34,490 bases of DNA, from positions 1-34,490 of the forward strand of contig CAZPPS010000019.1 of assembly GCA_964588495.1 (NCBI GenBank). Direction: 5' to 3'. Below, in pieces: positions 1 to 8,986 of this stretch. The DNA comes from CAVPKN01 sp964588495. GTDB lineage: Bacteria; Chlamydiota; Chlamydiia; Chlamydiales; JAAKFR01. The first letter of the stretch is position 1. Each line of letters opens with the position of its first letter. A program made the position numbers and the translations under genes. The notes beneath the pieces were generated by a model. That model was not told the origin of the DNA and did no database searches. It was given only the letters and a program-made list of their open reading frames with translations.

Positions 1-32
1 AAATTAGTCGCGTAATCTCTATTTCTCTCTGG

Positions 33-68
33 CCCTAAATCGGGGGCAAGGTCACCCTAGATATGGGG
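33..68. repeat. Tandem pair of small imperfect dyads, possible IS terminus remnant
   Basis: Two related 14-base units, CCCTAAATCGGGGG at 33-46 and CCCTAGATATGGGG at 55-68, lie 22 bases apart. Each is a weak dyad (CCC...GGG). Repeated terminal binding sites of this kind are known from some insertion sequences, for example the IS21 type, but no transposase gene is visible in the window beside them. The assignment is a guess; only the repetition itself is observed. Confidence 0.25.
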
Positions 69-101
69 ACCTGGGCTCGCGCACGCGGCTGGACTCTCTG
101 A

Positions 102-209
102 AAAGCTCTGGTAGTTGCAGCAGGATTTACTAATCCAAATCATTCAGAGTCCAAGCTATGTTGGCGTATAATTGAAGAAGTCCTTGCAGATCACAAACAA
201 AAAATTTAA
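102..209 (+). pseudogene. Unrecognised gene fragment, open reading tail
   Basis: The frame ending in TAA at 207-209 reads as protein-like sequence, including KALVVAAGFTNPNHSES and then WRIIEEVLADHKQKI. It is closed upstream by a TGA at 99-101 and has no start codon, so it is a fragment. The shape (hydrophobic strand, loop with Gly/Pro/Asn, amphipathic helix) resembles the first beta-loop-alpha of a flavodoxin- or Rossmann-like fold, but I do not recognise the family. It sits directly before another gene remnant, which supports the view that 1-500 is decaying DNA. Confidence 0.3.
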
Positions 210-220
210 AATACACAAGG

Positions 221-482
221 GTAGGAGAAATCCTCAAAAAGGGAAAAGTTCCTGTGACTATTTTAATTGGCTGTGATCATCATCAGTTCGGGAAGTGCTT
301 CATTTGAAAGTATCCGAGACCTGGTTGAAAAGCTGCCCATTATGACTGCTCCAAAATGGCTTAGGCAACTAAGGCAACCGATCGCCATAAGCGATGTTCT
401 AGCTCATCTGATACTCGTTTTGGGAAATCCCGCCGGCTTTGAACAGTCCTTTGAGAAGCGAATATTCCAAAGGCAAATATGA
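221..482 (+). pseudogene. Frameshifted remnant of an SDR-DUF2867 (NAD-dependent epimerase-like) gene
   Basis: The piece matches the middle of the intact SDR protein at 17991-19430, roughly residues 130-208. Frame 221-265 gives VGEILKKGKVPVTIL, corresponding to VEKALKESGIPYTVL. From 267 the next frame gives IIISSGSASFESIRDL and EKLPIMTAPKWL, matching IIIGAGSASFEVIRDL and EKLPIMIAPIWI. The switch between frames near 265-267 is a one-base frameshift. The Rossmann N-terminus and the whole C-terminal DUF2867 part are missing, and translation ends soon after IFQRQI. The TTG at 267 that would open an ORF is therefore not a real start. At the DNA level the two copies are clearly diverged, so this is an old paralogue or a second acquisition, not a recent duplication. 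Confidence 0.75.
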
Positions 483-536
483 ACAACCAAGCAAAAATTG
501 CCTATTTTCCAGTAAGGGCCTGAATAATTTTCTTCT

Positions 537-1838
537 ATGCGAACTAGATTTTCTTTTTTAATTACAATTTCTGCCATATGTCTTTTTACTAGCATCTGGT
601 TACTTGCTACTCAAGATGATTGGATTTATAGACGCTGGGCTTGCAGATTCAAAGGAATGGGATCGGGTATCGGCGTTGCTGGCTATTTTCTTTTTTCTTT
701 GTCACTTTTTTTATCTTCCAGGTGGCCAAAGCTTGAGAATTGGTTCGGCGGGCTTGATAAAATTTACAACCTTCATCACCAACTCGGAATTTGGGGATTT
801 GTTCTGATTCTTATCCACCCATGGGTGGTTGCGGCAAAATGGATTCCACAAAGGCTTGATAAATTTTTTGTGTTTATTTTCCCAGTGCACCACCGATTGT
901 CTGTAAATGTTGGATCTATCGCATTTTGGTTAATGGTTGTCATTATTGGGGTGACCGTCATCAAAGTATTTCCCTACGATAAATGGAAAATCACACATAA
1001 ATTTATGAGTCTTGTTTTCTTACTGGCATCTTACCATGTTCTATTTTCCAAAAATAAAATCAGCTCTTCAATTTTTGCTCATGCTTTACTTTATATTCCA
1101 TTTTGCATCGGTTTGTTTGGAATTTTTTATAAACAGGTTTTTATACCTCTATTTGTCAAACATCCTCTTTTTGAAGTCATTGAAATAAGTTATATCAATG
1201 ATAATGTCGTTGAAATAGCTTTGGCTCCACAAGGAGAAAAGTTGGCGTATACTCCAGGACAGTATGTATTTTTTAGTTTTCAAGACGAAAAGCTGACACG
1301 GGAATCTCACCCCTTTACACTCACTGGGATTCCCAACGACTCCAAAATTTCCATATTGATAAAATCGAGAGGAGATTACACACACACTTTGTATCAACAT
1401 ATAAGGGAAGGTATTAAAGCCAATCTAGAAGGGCCTTATGGTCGATTTGATTTTACAAAAGCTGGAAAGGCACAAATCTGGATTGGCGGAGGTATTGGAA
1501 TAGCTCCTTTTCTAGCATGGGTAAGAACCCTCAAATTTACCGAGGATGATAGAACAATAGATCTCTTCTACTGCTTCCATCGCAAAAACGACGCTCTCTT
1601 TGTTGAAGAATTTGACCGTACCAGCCGTATTTTCCCACATTTTCGTTACTTTCTATTCTGCTCGGAGGAAAACAACCGTCTAGATGCTCAAAAAGTAATG
1701 CGCTTGAGTAATGGGCCTCAGGAAAAAGATATTCTGATGTGCGGACCGAAACGACTCACGTGTGACCTAACCAAGCAATTTAAGACTCTTGGAGTCAAAA
1801 GAAAAAATATTCTTTTTGAAGATTTTGAGTTTTTTTAA
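537..1838 (+). CDS. Ferric reductase-like flavocytochrome (NAD(P)H oxidoreductase)
   Basis: Predicted integral membrane electron-transfer enzyme of the ferric reductase/NADPH oxidase superfamily, passing electrons from NAD(P)H through FAD to haem in the membrane and on to an acceptor such as Fe(III) or oxygen. The N-terminal 200 residues hold about six hydrophobic segments with candidate haem-ligand histidines at H80/H81, H94, H154 and H167. The C-terminal half is a ferredoxin-NADP reductase module: FAD motif HPFTLTG at 258-264, FAD phosphate loop GPYGRF near 299, nucleotide loop GGGIGIAPF at 317-325 and a late CGPKRL motif. At 433 aa it is normal length for a bacterial two-domain member. No clear Shine-Dalgarno sequence precedes the ATG. 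The stop codon runs into a short copy of a repeat terminus (1837-1853). The physiological acceptor cannot be read from sequence. Confidence 0.85.
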   Translation: MRTRFSFLITISAICLFTSIWLLATQDDWIYRRWACRFKGMGSGIGVAGYFLFSLSLFLSSRWPKLENWFGGLDKIYNLHHQLGIWGFVLILIHPWVVAAKWIPQRLDKFFVFIFPVHHRLSVNVGSIAFWLMVVIIGVTVIKVFPYDKWKITHKFMSLVFLLASYHVLFSKNKISSSIFAHALLYIPFCIGLFGIFYKQVFIPLFVKHPLFEVIEISYINDNVVEIALAPQGEKLAYTPGQYVFFSFQDEKLTRESHPFTLTGIPNDSKISILIKSRGDYTHTLYQHIREGIKANLEGPYGRFDFTKAGKAQIWIGGGIGIAPFLAWVRTLKFTEDDRTIDLFYCFHRKNDALFVEEFDRTSRIFPHFRYFLFCSEENNRLDAQKVMRLSNGPQEKDILMCGPKRLTCDLTKQFKTLGVKRKNILFEDFEFF

Positions 1839-1853
1839 CTCACCTTACGCAAA
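1837..1853. repeat. Solo copy of the palindromic element terminus (AACTCACCTTACGCAAA)
   Basis: The 17 bases AACTCACCTTACGCAAA are identical to the left end of the 111-bp palindromic element at 13254-13364. Here they overlap the TAA of the preceding gene. No matching right arm follows; instead a short CGCAAAT/ATTTGCG dyad spans about 1849-1874. This looks like a relic or truncated copy of the same repeat family. Confidence 0.6.
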
Positions 1854-1881
1854 TAACAGCAAACTTAAATTTGCGCCCGGA

Positions 1882-3165
1882 TTAGATCAAATGCGTCTTG
1901 GGAATGCTATCAGACCAAATGTTTTCCAATTCTGCGCGGTCATTAGGATGTGCAATGCTGATTAAACTCTTGGCTCTCTCTTTGAGAGTTTTTCCAAAAA
2001 GATCGACTGCTCCATACTCAGTGACTACATAATGCACATGACCGCGCGTTGTGACAACTCCGGCACCTTTTTTTAAATGAGGGACAATTCGTGAAATTCC
2101 TGTTTTTGTACGGCTTGCCATCGCAATGATAGGCTTACCCCCTTGAGATAGGGCGGCTCCGCGCATAAAATCCATTTGCCCCCCCACACCCGAAATGATC
2201 TTTGTTCCAATGGAATCTGCGCAAATTTGCCCAGATAAATCGATTTCTATGGCTGAATTGATTGCAGTTACTTTAGGATTTCTTGCGATATTGCCCGGCA
2301 GATTCACATATCCAATATCGAGCTGAACCACTGATGGATTGTCATGAATAAAGTCATAGAGTCTTTTCGTTCCCATCACAAAGGAAGAGACTGTTTTTCC
2401 AGGATGGATGACTTTTTGAGAATTATCTACAATTCCCGCTTCAAGCAAGGACAAAGCTCCATCAGACCACATTTCCGAGTGAATCCCTAAATGGCGGTGA
2501 TTTTTAAGAGCAAGGAGGACTGCATCGGGAATCGCGCCAATTCCTATCTGTAAGGTAGCCCCATCCTCTACAAGATTGGCAACGTGCTCTCCAATCCTTC
2601 TTTCAATATCTGTGAGAGGGTGACTTGCAATTTCTGGTAGGGGCTCATCCACTTCTACAAAATAGTCAATCTTGGAGATGTGAATAAAACCATCACCGTG
2701 CACTCTAGGCATTTGAGGATTTATTTGCGCAATGACCATTTTGGTGCATTCAATAGCTGCTTTTGCGATGTCGACACTTACCCCAAGAGAACAAAATCCG
2801 TGATTATCTGGAGGTGAGACATGGATGAGTGCGCAGTCCAGAGGACGCCTTTTAGATCTAAAGAGCATGGGGATTTCAGAAAGAAAGCAAGGGAGGTAAT
2901 CGACATGTTCATAATCAAGAGACTCTCTAGAACTTTTACCAACAAAAAGATGGGCAACACGAAAACTTTTTCTGAATTTTTCCTCTGCATAGGGAAGCTC
3001 GCCCAACAAATGGAGATGGATCAATTCTACGTCTTTTAAGGAGTCTGCTCTTTCAAAAAGAGCCTTCAAGAGAAGATGGGGAGTTGCTGCTTGTCCCTGA
3101 ACAAAGACTCTTTGACCAGATTGGATTTGTGATACGGCTTCGCTTGCGCTTTTTACTTTCTTCAC
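1882..3165 (-). CDS. Acetyl-CoA hydrolase/transferase family protein (CoA-transferase)
   Basis: Member of the acetyl-CoA hydrolase / 4-hydroxybutyrate CoA-transferase family, which moves CoA between acyl groups (often to acetate) through a glutamyl-CoA thioester. The 427-aa length fits the shorter branch of the family. The segment GIHSEMWSDG carries the expected catalytic glutamate (E231). A glycine-rich loop (QIGIGAIPDA, 206-215) and the C-terminal GVGGQMDFMRGA motif are also present. The C-terminal region includes HYVVTEYGAVDL, conserved in the family. The gene is divergent from ppsA, with fewer than 70 bases between start codons, so the promoters of the two must overlap. Both act on central carbon compounds, but the exact acyl substrate is not predictable. 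Confidence 0.88.
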   Translation of the reverse strand: MKKVKSASEAVSQIQSGQRVFVQGQAATPHLLLKALFERADSLKDVELIHLHLLGELPYAEEKFRKSFRVAHLFVGKSSRESLDYEHVDYLPCFLSEIPMLFRSKRRPLDCALIHVSPPDNHGFCSLGVSVDIAKAAIECTKMVIAQINPQMPRVHGDGFIHISKIDYFVEVDEPLPEIASHPLTDIERRIGEHVANLVEDGATLQIGIGAIPDAVLLALKNHRHLGIHSEMWSDGALSLLEAGIVDNSQKVIHPGKTVSSFVMGTKRLYDFIHDNPSVVQLDIGYVNLPGNIARNPKVTAINSAIEIDLSGQICADSIGTKIISGVGGQMDFMRGAALSQGGKPIIAMASRTKTGISRIVPHLKKGAGVVTTRGHVHYVVTEYGAVDLFGKTLKERAKSLISIAHPNDRAELENIWSDSIPKTHLI

Positions 3166-3233
3166 TTGGCAGAAAAAGGTGGTAGGAGTTGAAAAATTTC
3201 TATATACGAAAAAATAAATTACTTGAGAAGCAT

Positions 3234-5672
3234 ATGCGTAAAAATCATCTAAAATCTTTTATCCTGTGGTTTAATGAAATCGGTATGGAGGATATCGCCT
3301 TAGTTGGGGGTAAAAATGCTTCCCTAGGTGAAATGTATCGAAATCTTAAGAAGAAAAAGATACCCATACCTAATGGATTTGCAATCACTTCTTATGCCCA
3401 TCAATATTTTCTCCAAAAATCGGGTAAATTATCTGAGCTTAAAGCCTCTTTTGAGAACCTGGATGTAAGAGATCCAAAATCTTTGGAATCAACCGGGAAA
3501 CATGCACGAGAGATGATCTTAAGCTTTGATTTACCAGAAGAGTTGCAAAAAGCGATTCTCGAGGCTTACAACAAGCTATCGGCCCAATACAAAATCAAAC
3601 ATGTGGATGTAGCTGTTCGTTCTTCGGCTACAGCTGAAGATCTGCCTCAAGCAAGTTTTGCAGGACAACAGGAATCTTTTCTCCACATTTGCGCCCCGCA
3701 AGATTTGTTAGAGGCAGTCAAGCGATGTTTTGCTTCTCTTTACACAAGCAGGGCCATTGCTTACCGCTTTGAACAGGGATTTGATCATTTTAAAGTCTAT
3801 TTATCGATCGGCATTCAAAAGATGGTCCGTTCCGATCTCGCCTCTGCAGGGGTCATTTTTACATTAGATACAGAGAGTGGTTTTCCTGATGTTGTGTATA
3901 TTACAGGCAGCTATGGCCTTGGAGAGAATGTCGTTCAAGGGGCTGTGAATCCAGATGAATTTTATGTTTTTAAACCTACCCTCAAACAAAAATATAAACC
4001 CATCATTGATAAAAGGCTTGGCGAGAAAGCAACCAAAATTGTCTATGCGGATGAAGGCGCCCCTTACCCTGTTAAAAAGATCGACACCCCCTTTGAAGAA
4101 AGAAAACAATTTTGTCTTTCAGATGAAGAAGTGCTGCAATTAGCTAAGTGGGCGGTAGTCGTTGAAGAGCACTATACTCTAAAAAATAAAAAATGGACTC
4201 CAATGGATCTGGAGTGGGCAAAAGATGGCGAAACGGGACAGTTATTTATTGTGCAAGCCAGGCCAGAAACGGTTCATTCTCAGAGAAACCGGAACATTCT
4301 TGAAGAATATCGAGTGGTTGAAAAAGGAAAAATACTCGCAACGGGTAAAAGTGTCGGAAATAAAATCGCTCAAGGTCCGGCACATGTGATCAAAAGTGTG
4401 AAAGAGATCTCTGATTTTAAAGCAGGTGAGATCCTGATCACTGAAATGACAGATCCCGATTGGGTCCCCATTATGCGCATAGCCTCCGCTATTGTGACCA
4501 ATCGAGGTGGGAGAACCTCTCATGCTGCCATTGTCAGCCGCGAACTTGGCCTTCCTTGCATCGTAGGGACAAATAAGGCCACGACAGTCATCGAAACAGG
4601 CCAAAATATCACGGTGAGTTGTGCCGAGGGAGAACGTGGCATTGTTTATGAGGGCCTTCTGAAATTCAATGTAAAAAAAATCGACGTGAAAAAAACACCC
4701 ACGCCTAAAACAAAGATCATGATGAATGTGAGCTACCCTGATGAGGCCTTTGAGTTGAGTTTTTTGCCCACAGAGGGCGTGGGATTGGCACGCCAAGAAT
4801 TTATTATCAATGAGTACATCAGGATTCATCCCATGGCACTGGTAAAATTTGAGGCGGTGAAAGATCGTCAAACGCGCCTTCAAATTGAAGAATTGACTGC
4901 CGGATATCAAGACAAACAACAATTTTTTATCGACAAATTGGCTATGGGAGTGGCCATTATTGCTGCTGCCTTCTATCCCCGCGACGTCATCTTGCGATTC
5001 AGTGACTTCAAAACAAATGAATACGCTAATCTCATTGGCGGTAAGGATTTTGAACCCAAAGAAGCCAATCCCATGATTGGCTGGCGCGGCGCTTCTCGCT
5101 ATTATAAGTCAGGTTACAAGGAGGGTTTTGCGCTGGAATGCAGAGCGATTAAAAAAGTGAGAGAAGAATTTGGGCTTGTCAATTTGAAAGTAATGATTCC
5201 CATGTGCCGTACACCCGAGGAAGGAAAAAGAGTTTTAAATACGATGAAAGAAAATGGGCTCATACAGGGAAAAAAAGGGTTGGAGGTCTATGTCATGTGT
5301 GAGATTCCTACCAATGCCATCTTGGCTGATCAATTCTGTGATATTTTTGATGGATTCAGCATCGGAAGTAATGATCTGACACAACTGACTCTAGGCGTTG
5401 ATCGAGATAGTGAGCTTGTGGCTGATATCTACGACGAACGTGATGAAGCGGTCAAACGCCTCATTTCCCATGCGATTCAAATTGCTAGAAAACGAAAACG
5501 CAAAATCGGTATATGTGGAGATGCCCCCTCAACCTATCCTGAATTTGCAAAATTTTTAGTAGAATGTGGCATTGATAGCATCAGTTTAAGTCCTGATGCG
5601 GTTATCCGCATGAGTGTCACTATTGCTGAACATGAAGCTCTAATAAAACAGCTCAAAAAAAAGAGGAACTAG
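3234..5672 (+). CDS. ppsA: Phosphoenolpyruvate synthase
   Basis: Converts pyruvate and ATP to phosphoenolpyruvate, AMP and phosphate, the entry step of gluconeogenesis from pyruvate. Domains are in the usual order: N-terminal ATP-grasp domain beginning WFNEIGMEDIALVGGKNASL, central phosphohistidine domain GGRTSHAAIVSREL with the phosphorylated His about residue 430, and C-terminal PEP/pyruvate-binding TIM barrel with GSNDLTQLTLGVDRDS and a late GICGDAPS motif. The length, about 812 aa, is typical. I prefer ATG 3234 to the in-frame TTG at 3189: homologous N-termini begin shortly before the WFNEIGM motif, and the AGGAG before the TTG abuts it with no spacing. A GAGAAG sequence lies just before ATG 3234. 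Transcribed divergently from the CoA-transferase. Confidence 0.93.
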   Translation: MRKNHLKSFILWFNEIGMEDIALVGGKNASLGEMYRNLKKKKIPIPNGFAITSYAHQYFLQKSGKLSELKASFENLDVRDPKSLESTGKHAREMILSFDLPEELQKAILEAYNKLSAQYKIKHVDVAVRSSATAEDLPQASFAGQQESFLHICAPQDLLEAVKRCFASLYTSRAIAYRFEQGFDHFKVYLSIGIQKMVRSDLASAGVIFTLDTESGFPDVVYITGSYGLGENVVQGAVNPDEFYVFKPTLKQKYKPIIDKRLGEKATKIVYADEGAPYPVKKIDTPFEERKQFCLSDEEVLQLAKWAVVVEEHYTLKNKKWTPMDLEWAKDGETGQLFIVQARPETVHSQRNRNILEEYRVVEKGKILATGKSVGNKIAQGPAHVIKSVKEISDFKAGEILITEMTDPDWVPIMRIASAIVTNRGGRTSHAAIVSRELGLPCIVGTNKATTVIETGQNITVSCAEGERGIVYEGLLKFNVKKIDVKKTPTPKTKIMMNVSYPDEAFELSFLPTEGVGLARQEFIINEYIRIHPMALVKFEAVKDRQTRLQIEELTAGYQDKQQFFIDKLAMGVAIIAAAFYPRDVILRFSDFKTNEYANLIGGKDFEPKEANPMIGWRGASRYYKSGYKEGFALECRAIKKVREEFGLVNLKVMIPMCRTPEEGKRVLNTMKENGLIQGKKGLEVYVMCEIPTNAILADQFCDIFDGFSIGSNDLTQLTLGVDRDSELVADIYDERDEAVKRLISHAIQIARKRKRKIGICGDAPSTYPEFAKFLVECGIDSISLSPDAVIRMSVTIAEHEALIKQLKKKRN

Positions 5673-5786
5673 TGCCCGACCAATGATTTCACCAGGACAG
5701 CACCTCTTCAAATATTGCAAATGCATTCTCCTTATATTCTTTCTGTTTGAATAGGGGCTAGATATCAGTCCTAATTTTCCGCACTT

Positions 5787-8462
5787 TTACTTTTTTCGAA
5801 AAAGTTGATTTATGGCGATGATAGGGACGATGAGAAAGGTAATCAAAGCAGATATCAGCAAGGATTCTATGTCTAGACTTGTCGTTTTAAATAGTCGATT
5901 CATAACTGGCAGATAAATAAAACAGGCTTGCGCAACTAAAACTGCAAAAACACCCATGAAAATATACTTATTGGAGAAAAACTTTGTTTTTACAATCGGA
6001 AATTTGAGTGATCTGCAATTGAACAGATAAAATATTTGAAAAAATATCAGTGCAGTCACTGCCATCGTTTGCGCCTCTGAAATAGCGACGCTTTCTGTAA
6101 TTCCTTTTGCCATTTTGGTATAATATTCCCAAAGAAACAGCCCAATAGTTCCTGCTGCCATGCACCCAGATACTATCAGAGTTTTGAAAAGCAAAAACCC
6201 ATTTAACACAGGAGCATTTTTTTTCCGTGGAGGACGATGCATGATGTCTGGTTCCATGGCTTCAAATGCGAGCGGAAGAGACAATGCCACTGCAACTACG
6301 AGGTTTACCCAAAGAATTTGTACAGGTAGCATGGGATGTAATAAGATTCCTCCGCGAATGGGGAAAAATAAAACAGCGATCAAAATTACTAAGGCTTGAC
6401 CCAGGCTGGTTGGTAAGACAAAGGCTAATGATTTGATCAAATTATCATATACGCGCCTCCCCTCTTCAACTGCGGCTTCGATAGTGGCAAAGTTATCATC
6501 AGCAAGGATCATATCGGAAGCCTCCTTGGCAACCTCTGTGCCCTTAATTCCCATTGCAATGCCAATGTCTGCTTTCTTTAAGGCTGCCGCATCATTGACA
6601 CCATCGCCGGTCATAGCTACAACATCACCTGATTCTTGAAGCACCTCCACAAGTTTGAGTTTATGTTCGGGGGAAACACGCGCAAATACAGAATTGTCAT
6701 GAGCAACACGTCTCCACTCTTCTAAGCTTAGCTGATTGATTTCATTCCCAGTGATAACCTTTGTTGCACCAAGGATACCTAAATCTCTGCCGATTGCTTC
6801 AGCCGTTACTGGATGGTCTCCGGTTACCATTTTTACTTTAATGCCAGCTTCGTAACACGATCTTAAAGCCTTAAGAACCTCTTTTCTTGGAGGGTCGATC
6901 ATTCCAACAATCCCAAGTAAATTAAATCCACCCTTAATGTGGCTTTCATCAAGAACCTGAAAATCTTGTCCTTTCTTCCATGCAATTGCCAAAACTCGCA
7001 TGCCCTCTTTCGCCATGGATTGGACGTGGGCATGAATATCCTGATTAAACGAATCACTACATTTAGCAATCACTTCTTCAGGAGCTCCTTTTAAAAAAAT
7101 ACATTTACATAAAGAAGAGGCGTTTAACGTAGCCATGATCCTTGTTTCTGATTCAAAAGGGATCACATCCTCTCGCTTCCATTCCTCTCTTAGTTTGTCG
7201 TCAACAAGTCCGATCTTTCTTCCAGCGATGATTAAGGCAATTTCAGTGGGATCGCCGATGGGAACCCATCCATCGGGAGTATGATCTACAGTTGCATCAC
7301 TGCATAAGATGGCTCCCGTCAGGATTTCAACAACCTCTTCCTGTAGGTTTAAATCGTTTGAAAAAGAGATTTGCCCCTCTAAGGAGTATCCAACTCCAGA
7401 TACAAAAGAAAAGCCAGATTTTGTCCAAATTTTTTGTACGGTAATCTCATTATGAGTTAAGGTACCTGTTTTATCAGTGCAAATGATCGACGTGCTTCCA
7501 AGAGCCTCTACAGCTGGCAATTGACGGATGATTGCCTGTCTACGCGCCATTCTATGCACACCAATAGAGGCGGCTATAGTGATAATTGCCGGCAATCCTT
7601 CTGGAATGGCCGCCACAGCTAACGTAATTGCAGCTAAGCCCGCTTCAAAAAGAGCAGTGCCTCGAAGATAACCAATAAGAAACAATCCCAAACTTACGGC
7701 TAATATGACAAAAGTAATCAATGTAGCGATTCTTCTAATCGTAATCGATAAGGGCGTCTCGAGAGTGTGAACCTGTTCTATCAGTGCTGAGATTTTTCCG
7801 AATTCCGTCTTTAATCCAGTTGCTACTACAACGCCAAGGCCTGTTCCCGATGTCACATAGGTGCCACTGAACGCCATAGATTTTCGCTCTGCAATCGGTG
7901 CCTCATAAAGTGAAGGGCCAACTCTTTTATTTACCGGGAGAGACTCTCCCGTAAGAGTGGATTCATCGCATTGAAGGTTTTTTATGGAAAACAGACGTAA
8001 GTCTGCCGGGACACGGTCTCCCGCTTGCAAAACAACAATGTCCCCAGGGACAATTTGATAAGAATGAACAAGCTTGGTATCGGCATTCCGTATGACCGTT
8101 GTTTTACTAGGAACCATTGCAGATAACGCCTTGATCGTTTTATTTGCCCGATACTCTTGGATAAAACCAATCAAAGTGTTCAATACAACTACACCAAAAA
8201 TAACAAGGCTATCGGCTAATTTTCCGAGAAGAAGAGCAAGAAGTGTAGAAAAAATGAGGACATAAACAAGGGGATTATTTAATTGTCTTAATAAGATGCG
8301 AGGGATGGTCTCCGAAGTTTTTATGTGTAAAGTATTTGGTCCAAACTGTTTTAGGCGCCTTTTGACTTCACTCTCCTCTAAGCCTGATTCAGAGGCGCTT
8401 AGCTTTTGAAATACACTTTCTTGATCTAAAGAGTGCCAATTGTCTTCTAAAATTTCATTCAT
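5787..8462 (-). CDS. P-type cation-transporting ATPase (P2-type, PacL/SERCA-like)
   Basis: Ten-helix membrane pump of the P2 group. The 891-aa protein has an N-terminal cation-ATPase domain, the actuator motif TGES at 171-174, the M4 motif PEGLP at 287-291, the phosphorylation motif CTDKTGTLT with D330, the nucleotide-domain segment KGAPEE, and the hinge TGDGVNDAAALKKAD in the second half. M4 keeps the glutamate that binds cation in Ca2+-ATPases (E288). M6 reads WVNLVVAVALSLPLAFE, whereas SERCA-type pumps have Asn-x-x-Thr-Asp in WVNLVTDGLP, so the cation-binding Asp of M6 is absent. That argues against a simple Ca2+-pump label; Na+, K+ or another ion is possible. It is convergent with ppsA and stands alone. 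Confidence 0.9.
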   Translation of the reverse strand: MNEILEDNWHSLDQESVFQKLSASESGLEESEVKRRLKQFGPNTLHIKTSETIPRILLRQLNNPLVYVLIFSTLLALLLGKLADSLVIFGVVVLNTLIGFIQEYRANKTIKALSAMVPSKTTVIRNADTKLVHSYQIVPGDIVVLQAGDRVPADLRLFSIKNLQCDESTLTGESLPVNKRVGPSLYEAPIAERKSMAFSGTYVTSGTGLGVVVATGLKTEFGKISALIEQVHTLETPLSITIRRIATLITFVILAVSLGLFLIGYLRGTALFEAGLAAITLAVAAIPEGLPAIITIAASIGVHRMARRQAIIRQLPAVEALGSTSIICTDKTGTLTHNEITVQKIWTKSGFSFVSGVGYSLEGQISFSNDLNLQEEVVEILTGAILCSDATVDHTPDGWVPIGDPTEIALIIAGRKIGLVDDKLREEWKREDVIPFESETRIMATLNASSLCKCIFLKGAPEEVIAKCSDSFNQDIHAHVQSMAKEGMRVLAIAWKKGQDFQVLDESHIKGGFNLLGIVGMIDPPRKEVLKALRSCYEAGIKVKMVTGDHPVTAEAIGRDLGILGATKVITGNEINQLSLEEWRRVAHDNSVFARVSPEHKLKLVEVLQESGDVVAMTGDGVNDAAALKKADIGIAMGIKGTEVAKEASDMILADDNFATIEAAVEEGRRVYDNLIKSLAFVLPTSLGQALVILIAVLFFPIRGGILLHPMLPVQILWVNLVVAVALSLPLAFEAMEPDIMHRPPRKKNAPVLNGFLLFKTLIVSGCMAAGTIGLFLWEYYTKMAKGITESVAISEAQTMAVTALIFFQIFYLFNCRSLKFPIVKTKFFSNKYIFMGVFAVLVAQACFIYLPVMNRLFKTTSLDIESLLISALITFLIVPIIAINQLFRKK

Positions 8463-8605
8463 CCGCTCACCTAAACAACTTGATTTTGATAGTAATCAAA
8501 AGGGTAATTTTGTCTAGATCATCAAATATTGCAAGTATTCTCGCTTTTTTATGGCAAGGGTGATAAGAGAAGAAATCTATACATGAATGGGAATCAGAGA
8601 ATAAA

Positions 8606-8944
8606 ATGATAAAAAACTACAAAGATATTACTGTTGATATAACTTCTTCATTGGCAAAATTGCGCAAAGAAATTCCAGAGGTCATGAAGGGATTTGAAAC
8701 GATAGCTCAGGCTGCAACTAAGGATGGCGCCCTTAGCAAAAAAACCAAAGAACTGATCGCTTTAGCCCTTGGAATTGCTGCACATTGTGACGGGTGTATC
8801 GGATTTCACATGCAGACTTTGGTAAAGTTGGGAGTTACACGAGAGGAGTTGCTTGAGACTTTGAGTATGGCTGTTTACATGGGAGGAGGCCCTTCTTTAA
8901 TGTATGCCGCCGAAGCTCTCAAAGCGTTTGAAGAGTTTAGCTGA
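8606..8944 (+). CDS. AhpD-like / carboxymuconolactone decarboxylase family protein
   Basis: Small (112 aa) all-helical protein of the carboxymuconolactone decarboxylase superfamily. The AhpD-type redox signature is intact: HCDGCIGFH with C61, C64 and H68. Family members with this motif act as alkyl-hydroperoxidases or thiol-disulphide carriers against peroxides. The YurZ-like C-terminus (MAVYMGGGPSLMYAAEA) is typical. The gene stands alone between divergent and convergent neighbours. A peroxide-defence role is inferred from the motif. Confidence 0.88.
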   Translation: MIKNYKDITVDITSSLAKLRKEIPEVMKGFETIAQAATKDGALSKKTKELIALALGIAAHCDGCIGFHMQTLVKLGVTREELLETLSMAVYMGGGPSLMYAAEALKAFEEFS

Positions 8945-8954
8945 AAGGGGTGTG

Positions 8955-8972
8955 TTTTCCTTTAAAGGAAAA
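8955..8972. terminator. Perfect 18-bp palindrome between convergent genes, candidate bidirectional terminator
   Basis: TTTTCCTTTAAAGGAAAA is a perfect dyad lying between the stop codons of the converging AhpD-like and cupin genes. It reads into A-rich sequence on the plus strand and T-rich sequence at both edges. The stem is AT-rich and weak, so this is a plausible but not strong factor-independent terminator. Confidence 0.4.
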
Positions 8973-8986
8973 AAATAAAGAATTGT

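Noticed and set aside
4242..4922. Long antisense ORF (226 codons) opposite ppsA
   Set aside because: It runs opposite the conserved phosphohistidine domain of ppsA, has no recognisable motif and no ribosome binding site; it is a by-product of codon use.
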